NCBI GenBank assembly: GCA_003164475.1
Contig: PLTL01000100.1
Span: 1-18,835 of the forward strand
Reading direction: 5' to 3'
Origin: Candidatus Dormiibacterota bacterium
Lineage (GTDB): Bacteria; Chloroflexota; Dormibacteria; UBA8260; Bog-877
Length of the DNA: 18,835 bases
Part shown: positions 15,059 to 18,835 of the stretch, piece by piece
Numbering within the stretch: position 1 is the stretch's first letter
Layout of the letters: each line of letters opens with the position of its first letter
The notes under the pieces: model-generated
What the model was told of the DNA's origin: nothing
Database searches by the model: none
What the model saw: only the letters and a program-made list of their open reading frames with translations
Program-made: the position numbers and the translations under genes

Positions 15059-17061
15059 AGCTCACACTCCTCCGTCTGTTGTGTCACGATTGTACTGGTC
15101 GCACGTGGAGGCCGCTCGAGCAGCGACCAGTACGCCGATAGTGTCGTGCGCGCCACCGCAGCCCAATTGCATCGGTCGCCTCCACGCTTCACTATGGCTG
15201 AAACCTGGGCTCTCGCCGCGGCTGGTTCGCCCAGCAACACCTCCGCAGCGTCGGCGAACGCCTCCGAAGTCCACAGTCGCGGCAACCCCGAGATATCGCC
15301 ATATCTCTCGGCAAAGGGGCCGAAAGGGACGAACACAGTGGGTGTTCCGAACGCGGCCGCCTCGTCGGGCACCAGTCCGAATCCCTCCGCACTCGTTGGA
15401 TACAGGACCAGCGCGGCGTGGCGAAGCAGCCAGTTCCGACCCGCGGACGTCACACTCGGCAGCGTGTGCACGCGCAACGGCGGCGCCCACGCAAAGGCCT
15501 CGGCAATCCTGGACGAGCCCTGGGGCACGTGGGCTCCAGCTATCACCAGCGACAGGTCGTGCCCGCGACTGTTCAGAACCTCGAGCGTGCGGATGGCAAG
15601 GTCGCGGTTCTTATGTGTGTGGTCGGTGCCGAGAACAAGGAGGAAATCCTCACCCGTGAAACCCCGGTGAAGCAGCTCGTCGGGCATGACCTCTGCCTCG
15701 TCTCCGCGCAGATGACTCGTCCCGGTCGGAACGACAAATACGCGCTCTGGGTCGACGGCGAGCCGCTCGGCCACGATGGCCTCTCTCACATGGTCCGAGA
15801 TCGCTATGACTCCATCCACGAGGCTGCAAGCGAACCGCACGCTCTGCCGATACGAGAACCAGGCTTCCGCAGACTCATGGTACCCAGGCACCTGATATGC
15901 GATGACATCGAGCATCGTCACCACGGTTCGGCGCCCCGCCTTTCTCCAGGAGTCCAGCCGGACCCCTGAACTCGGTTGGTAGGGCCGATGAAACACGTCT
16001 GCACGCGGGAGTCGCGTGAAGTCGCCATCGGCCACAACCTGGATGTGGACCTTGGGACTGCTGAGCCTCACCCTTGCGTAACTCGGTAAGGGGCCGGCAA
16101 CAGCCACACCGACAAAACTAACCTCTGGTTGATCGGCCAGGGCCTCGATCAGAGCGAGGACCGTCACCTGGGTGCCCATCTCCCACGGCCCGAGGCACAT
16201 CGCGTCAACGGTGACGCGCAGGCCGAAGTGGGCTGCGCGAGCGGTCTGAAGAACGTCGAGAAGGCCGGAATCTTCCTCCCTCGGCTCGGTCGCCGCTCGG
16301 GCGAGCGCCGCAGTCTGAGGGTGGAGCGTTCGGAGTTCGGTAGTGTTCGGCTGGTGGCGATCCGGGGCGCTGATGAGGTCAACCTCCAAGAGCGTAATGA
16401 AGGTTGACGGGTCCAGGTAATCGACCATCCCGTGCGCCCTGGATCTGGCCGAGTACTCAATGAGCACCGCACCGGGGTCGCCACGCTCACGTGGCGTCGG
16501 CGACCCCACCACCGACAGGCCCTGCTTCGTAATGAGCACCGCGGGCCCCGCCGCGTAGGGGATGGGGATTGGCGAGAGCGCTTTCGGTCTCCGCCGAAGG
16601 CGAGCCGTGATGACGCTCTCGTCTGGGGCCGCAGCTAAGTGGTCGACACCGGCACCCCTGCTCGGGAATCGCAGGTAGCCCGCCGCGTTCGACAGGAAGG
16701 ACACCGAAGCGCAGCGCAAGTCGGAGTCAGCCAATGCGAGAGCCGGATCGAGCACATGAAGGGGAACGACGATCGGGGCTGTGACCAGAAGCACATGCCG
16801 ATCGAAATCGCGCCCTGAAAGGTTCACGAGCTCTTCCAGGTTCGAAACCCTCCACCAATCGACCGTCAACTCATAACGCTCAGCTAGCCCTTTGAGGTCC
16901 TCGAGCGCCGATGCCTCAGGGGCGCCGATGACGATCGGGATCCCGGGACAGGCGACCGATAGGGAGGCGAGCGTCGGAGCCCAGCGGTCGGGGGACCCCG
17001 CAACATGGAGGGCGATCACTGCGTCGGCGTCTTTCGTGGCGACCGTCAAGGGATGAATCAC
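15055..17061 (-). CDS. Two-domain glycosyltransferase: degenerate GT-A domain plus GT4
   Basis: 668 aa from GTG 17061, which overlaps the epimerase stop as GTGA; an upstream in-frame start at 17175 would overlap that gene by over 100 bp. The C-terminal ~385 residues are a GT4 enzyme with LRVTVDAMCLGPWEMGTQVT (281-300), DGVIAISDHVREAIV, VFVVPTGTSH, LLVLGTDHTHKNRDLAI, and TSAEGFGLVPDEAAAFGTP with the E-x7-E pair Glu559/Glu567. Residues ~12-230 follow the GT2/GT-A layout (AVIALHVAGSPDRWAPTLAS, PIVIGAPEAS, HVLLVTAPIVVPLHVLD, SVSFLSNAAGYLRFP). The acidic nucleotide- and metal-binding motifs are replaced, with GAPEAS for DDxS and VTAP for xxDxD, so this half is probably non-catalytic. It sits between the epimerase and the coiled-coil gene. 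Donor unknown. Confidence 0.88.
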   Translation of the reverse strand: MIHPLTVATKDADAVIALHVAGSPDRWAPTLASLSVACPGIPIVIGAPEASALEDLKGLAERYELTVDWWRVSNLEELVNLSGRDFDRHVLLVTAPIVVPLHVLDPALALADSDLRCASVSFLSNAAGYLRFPSRGAGVDHLAAAPDESVITARLRRRPKALSPIPIPYAAGPAVLITKQGLSVVGSPTPRERGDPGAVLIEYSARSRAHGMVDYLDPSTFITLLEVDLISAPDRHQPNTTELRTLHPQTAALARAATEPREEDSGLLDVLQTARAAHFGLRVTVDAMCLGPWEMGTQVTVLALIEALADQPEVSFVGVAVAGPLPSYARVRLSSPKVHIQVVADGDFTRLPRADVFHRPYQPSSGVRLDSWRKAGRRTVVTMLDVIAYQVPGYHESAEAWFSYRQSVRFACSLVDGVIAISDHVREAIVAERLAVDPERVFVVPTGTSHLRGDEAEVMPDELLHRGFTGEDFLLVLGTDHTHKNRDLAIRTLEVLNSRGHDLSLVIAGAHVPQGSSRIAEAFAWAPPLRVHTLPSVTSAGRNWLLRHAALVLYPTSAEGFGLVPDEAAAFGTPTVFVPFGPFAERYGDISGLPRLWTSEAFADAAEVLLGEPAAARAQVSAIVKRGGDRCNWAAVARTTLSAYWSLLERPPRATSTIVTQQTEECEL

Positions 17062-18155
17062 GCAGGCTCCATGTCGAGGACGCCACGCACCCAGTCGAGC
17101 AAGGAACGTAGACCGTCCTCCAGCGGTACGCTCGCCGAGAATCCCAATTCCAGTGCCGCGGGAGCTGAATCGCACGAGGCGGCGCGCACGTCACCATCGC
17201 GGAAACGGCCACTGATGGCGGGAGCAGGGGCTCCAGCGAGACGGGCCAAAGTCCCCGCAACTGCTGCGATCGTCGTGGGGCTGCCTGAGCCGATGTCAAG
17301 CAGACGGCGATATTCCGGCGGGCGGTCGATGGCCCTCACGAACGCGGAAACGACGTCATCCACGTGGACGAAGTCGCGGATGATCTCCCCGTCCTCATAA
17401 ACCTCGGACGGCCTCCTGAGTGTGGCCAGCCTCGCGAAAAGGGTCAGTACCCCCGTGTAGGCATTGCTGAGCGACTGACCAGCGCCGTACACGTTCTGCA
17501 GCCGCAGAATGCTGAGGCGCGTCCCCATCGCTCCTGACCATGCGCGCAGCACGTGCTCTTGGGCAAGCTTGGTGGCACCGTACACGCTGGAAGGATCCGG
17601 CACCGTGGATGCCGCTGCATGCGGAACGGGGACGGGCGTGCCGCCATCAGGGGCGCGTGGGTCAAAACGCCCCTGCTCGAGGTCGTCGTGCAGCCGAGGT
17701 CCCGGTCGGTATCGCGTACCGTTCGCCGACCACTCCCCCTCGCCATAGACGGCCCGCGACGAGGCAAGAACTATGTGGTCGGGAGGACACTCCCACCGGG
17801 CAAATGCATCCAGCATCGCAGTCGTGCCGACAACATTCGTGCGTGCATGCCGTGTCGCTTCGAGAAGGGACTGCTCCGTCCCCGTCTCTGCAGCGAGATG
17901 GACGACGACGCGCGGGCGCTCGACCATGAGCAGAGCATCCCAGTTGGCCGACACGGTCACATCCGAGGGAATCAGGCTGATCTCGGGTGGAAGCCGCCTA
18001 CGTGCCCCGCTTCCGCGAGGGTGGACCTGCGGGTGGAACGAGTCGACGACGATGACCCGCTCTCCGCGCTGTACCAGGCGCGTGGCGAGCGCAGTGCCGA
18101 TGAACCCAGCACCGCCAGTGATCAGGACCCCCTCGGTACGTGCACGCTCGCTCAT
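17058..18155 (-). CDS. dTDP-L-rhamnose 4-epimerase-like SDR protein
   Basis: 365 aa extended SDR enzyme interconverting nucleotide sugars at C4. The Rossmann motif GGAGFIG is at 14-20, HLAAETGTEQSL at 86-97, ASSRAVYGEG at 131-140, the catalytic YGATK at 192-196, LRLQNVYGAGQ follows, and RDFVHVDDVVSAF is the C-terminal motif. Between VYGEG and YGATK lies a ~50-residue insertion (~141-188) with PGPRLHDDLEQGRFDPRAP. This is diagnostic of the dTDP-L-rhamnose 4-epimerase group, although the Cys residues usual there are absent. ATG 18155 puts the motif at the usual place; GTG 18215 would add 20 residues. No clear Shine-Dalgarno is visible. It is the first gene of the minus-strand operon and likely supplies a 6-deoxy-talose-type donor. 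Subfamily is moderately certain, fold certain. Confidence 0.82.
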   Translation of the reverse strand: MSERARTEGVLITGGAGFIGTALATRLVQRGERVIVVDSFHPQVHPRGSGARRRLPPEISLIPSDVTVSANWDALLMVERPRVVVHLAAETGTEQSLLEATRHARTNVVGTTAMLDAFARWECPPDHIVLASSRAVYGEGEWSANGTRYRPGPRLHDDLEQGRFDPRAPDGGTPVPVPHAAASTVPDPSSVYGATKLAQEHVLRAWSGAMGTRLSILRLQNVYGAGQSLSNAYTGVLTLFARLATLRRPSEVYEDGEIIRDFVHVDDVVSAFVRAIDRPPEYRRLLDIGSGSPTTIAAVAGTLARLAGAPAPAISGRFRDGDVRAASCDSAPAALELGFSASVPLEDGLRSLLDWVRGVLDMEPA

Positions 18156-18597
18156 CGCGTGGCGCGGGGCGCCCGCAAGAACGCGCGTGATCGCTTCGGA
18201 ACCGGCCTTGCGCACCGAGGCCGTGGGTAGACTTGGACTGGTATGTCAGGCGCCGTCACCGGGGTGGGGAGAGACGCGCGTTCAGGGCGCCAGAGATCAC
18301 GCATGTGCGACACGAGGCGGCGCCTCCTGATCATGTGGCGAGGTCACCTCCGTCCAATACCTAAGTCTGCCCGGGGCGCCCATTATGCCAAGTTCTTGGC
18401 TACTGTTGGCCGATTGGCTCGTTGCCCTTCCGTCGTAATTGTTTTGGGTGGACTCATAGGGAAAGCCTTCCCCACATCGCGCCAATCAGTTTGCTTGCGT
18501 CACACTGCGGCCTCGCCACATCCCCCTCGCGTTCGCGCCGGCAGTTCCGTGTGGAGGGTCGCCTCGACTTCGGCAGCCGCCTCAGGTCCGCCGACTC
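18156..18597. other. Intergenic region upstream of the glycan operon
   Basis: This 442-bp stretch lies between the epimerase start and the stop of the right-edge gene. No coding frame looks real. About 18380-18470 has visibly lower GC than its surroundings, as a promoter region would, and carries a palindrome with repeated TTGGC units. The operon promoter is probably here, but no convincing -35/-10 pair was found. Confidence 0.45.
18382..18418 (-). promoter_or_regulatory. Possible operator: 14-bp inverted repeat with TTGGC repeats and CATAAT box
   Basis: GCCAAGTTCTTGGC (18387-18400) is an inverted repeat with 6-bp perfect arms. TTGGC then recurs at 18396, 18406 and 18414 on the plus strand, roughly one helical turn apart. 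On the minus strand CATAAT (18387-18382) directly abuts the palindrome and resembles a -10 box, though no matching -35 is seen. Position and phasing suggest a regulator site for the minus-strand operon, about 225 bp from its first start. Confidence 0.3.
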
Positions 18598-18834
18598 CTA
18601 CGGCAGCGGCCCGCCGCCGAGGCAGTTGGCGGCCTCCTGCCAGCCAGTGTCATAGGCGAGCTGCCAGACGTTGCCGTCAGACCCACGCCACGAGACGTTG
18701 ATAATCCCTGAGGCGGAGGAGACCACCGCTGGCGCTGTGGTGAGCGGTCCATTGCCCAGGGACGAAGGCGCCGTCCAGCTCCCGTAGATGTCAGTCTCAT
18801 GCCAGAGATTGGTCGAGGGACCGACCCAGAAGAC
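18598..18834 (-). CDS. C-terminal end of a secreted beta-propeller lectin-like repeat protein (partial)
   Basis: A frame that enters from beyond the right edge and ends at TAG, leaving 78 residues. It reads VFWVGPSTNLWHETDIYGSW, then TAPSSLGNGPLTTAPAVVSS, INVSWRGSDGNVWQLAYD and a short Cys-containing tail, CLGGGPLP. The pattern W..LG.GPLT.APAVVS...G.I.V..RG.D..VW.L.YD.GW is the repeat of PLL-type and fucose-binding beta-propeller lectin-like proteins, whose full copies read LGG.LTSAPAVVSW.....DVFVRGTD.ALW. This would be the last blade. Such proteins are usually extracellular and bind or process glycans. The start, signal peptide and remaining blades are outside the window. It is transcribed in the same direction as the glycan operon but is separated from it by ~440 bp. 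Confidence 0.78.
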   Translation of the reverse strand, partial: VFWVGPSTNLWHETDIYGSWTAPSSLGNGPLTTAPAVVSSASGIINVSWRGSDGNVWQLAYDTGWQEAANCLGGGPLP

Positions 18835-18835
18835 G

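Noticed and set aside
14838..15670. Two overlapping ~270-codon plus-strand frames
   Set aside because: They are antisense to well-supported minus-strand genes with clear motifs, and their composition is Arg/Ser/Pro-biased.
17062..17175. Longer N-terminus for the two-domain glycosyltransferase
   Set aside because: It overlaps the epimerase coding region by over 100 bp, while GTG 17061 gives a clean GTGA junction.
18582..18800. 72-codon minus-strand frame at the right edge
   Set aside because: The neighbouring frame of the same strand encodes clear lectin-like repeat sequence across the same bases.

Overview
This is a GC-rich window, roughly two-thirds G+C by eye, from a bacterial surface-polysaccharide (glycan) biosynthesis region. 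High GC, frequent GTG/TTG starts, Arg/Ala-rich proteins, 4-bp start/stop overlaps and an IS1380-type remnant fit an actinobacterium or a similar high-GC terrestrial lineage. No rRNA, tRNA or marker gene is present, so the taxon cannot be fixed. No CRISPR array, tRNA or rRNA was seen.

Left part (1-8.7 kb) is a rearranged, partly decayed accessory zone. A GT2 glycosyltransferase (90-848, minus) and a frameshifted, 5'-truncated COG4705-type membrane protein gene (936-1380) form one copy of a duplicated pair. The second copy is a truncated GT2 (3650-3841) and an intact COG4705 gene (7493-8275). Between the broken ends sits a cassette: a plus-strand NAD-sugar epimerase (1405-2328) convergent with a PIG-L deacetylase and a GT4 glycosyltransferase fragment. 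The second copy is itself split by an IS1380 transposase remnant (4192-4496), a polytopic GT-C-like membrane protein (4883-6517) and an anchored secreted protein with two compensating frameshifts (6724-7428). Next is a fusion scar (8302-8720), where the start of a GmhA-like phosphosugar isomerase is joined out of frame to the end of an HddC-like nucleotidyltransferase. This suggests a lost heptose-type nucleotide-sugar pathway.

Right part (8.7-18.2 kb) is a long minus-strand glycan operon in good condition. In transcription order it holds a dTDP-L-rhamnose 4-epimerase-like SDR protein (18155-17058), a two-domain glycosyltransferase with a degenerate GT-A domain and a GT4 domain (17061-15055), a small coiled-coil protein (15058-14702), a GT2 rhamnosyltransferase-like enzyme (14696-13542), an OafA-type acyltransferase (13460-12204) and a GT-C-like membrane protein with a large C-terminal soluble domain (12207-10126). 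Several junctions overlap by 4 bp. A hairpin at 10011-10039 separates this operon from a GT2 with a long N-terminal coiled coil (9858-8725), which runs straight into the gmhA/hddC scar.

Right edge: the end of a secreted beta-propeller lectin-like repeat protein (18598-18834, minus) runs off the window.

Together the genes suggest assembly and decoration (deoxyhexose supply, sugar transfer, O-acylation, N-deacetylation, membrane-side sugar transfer) of a cell-surface polysaccharide. The coiled-coil elements attached to or next to glycosyltransferases and the pseudo-GT domain are the least ordinary parts. All functional calls are from visible motifs and family knowledge; no database search was run.
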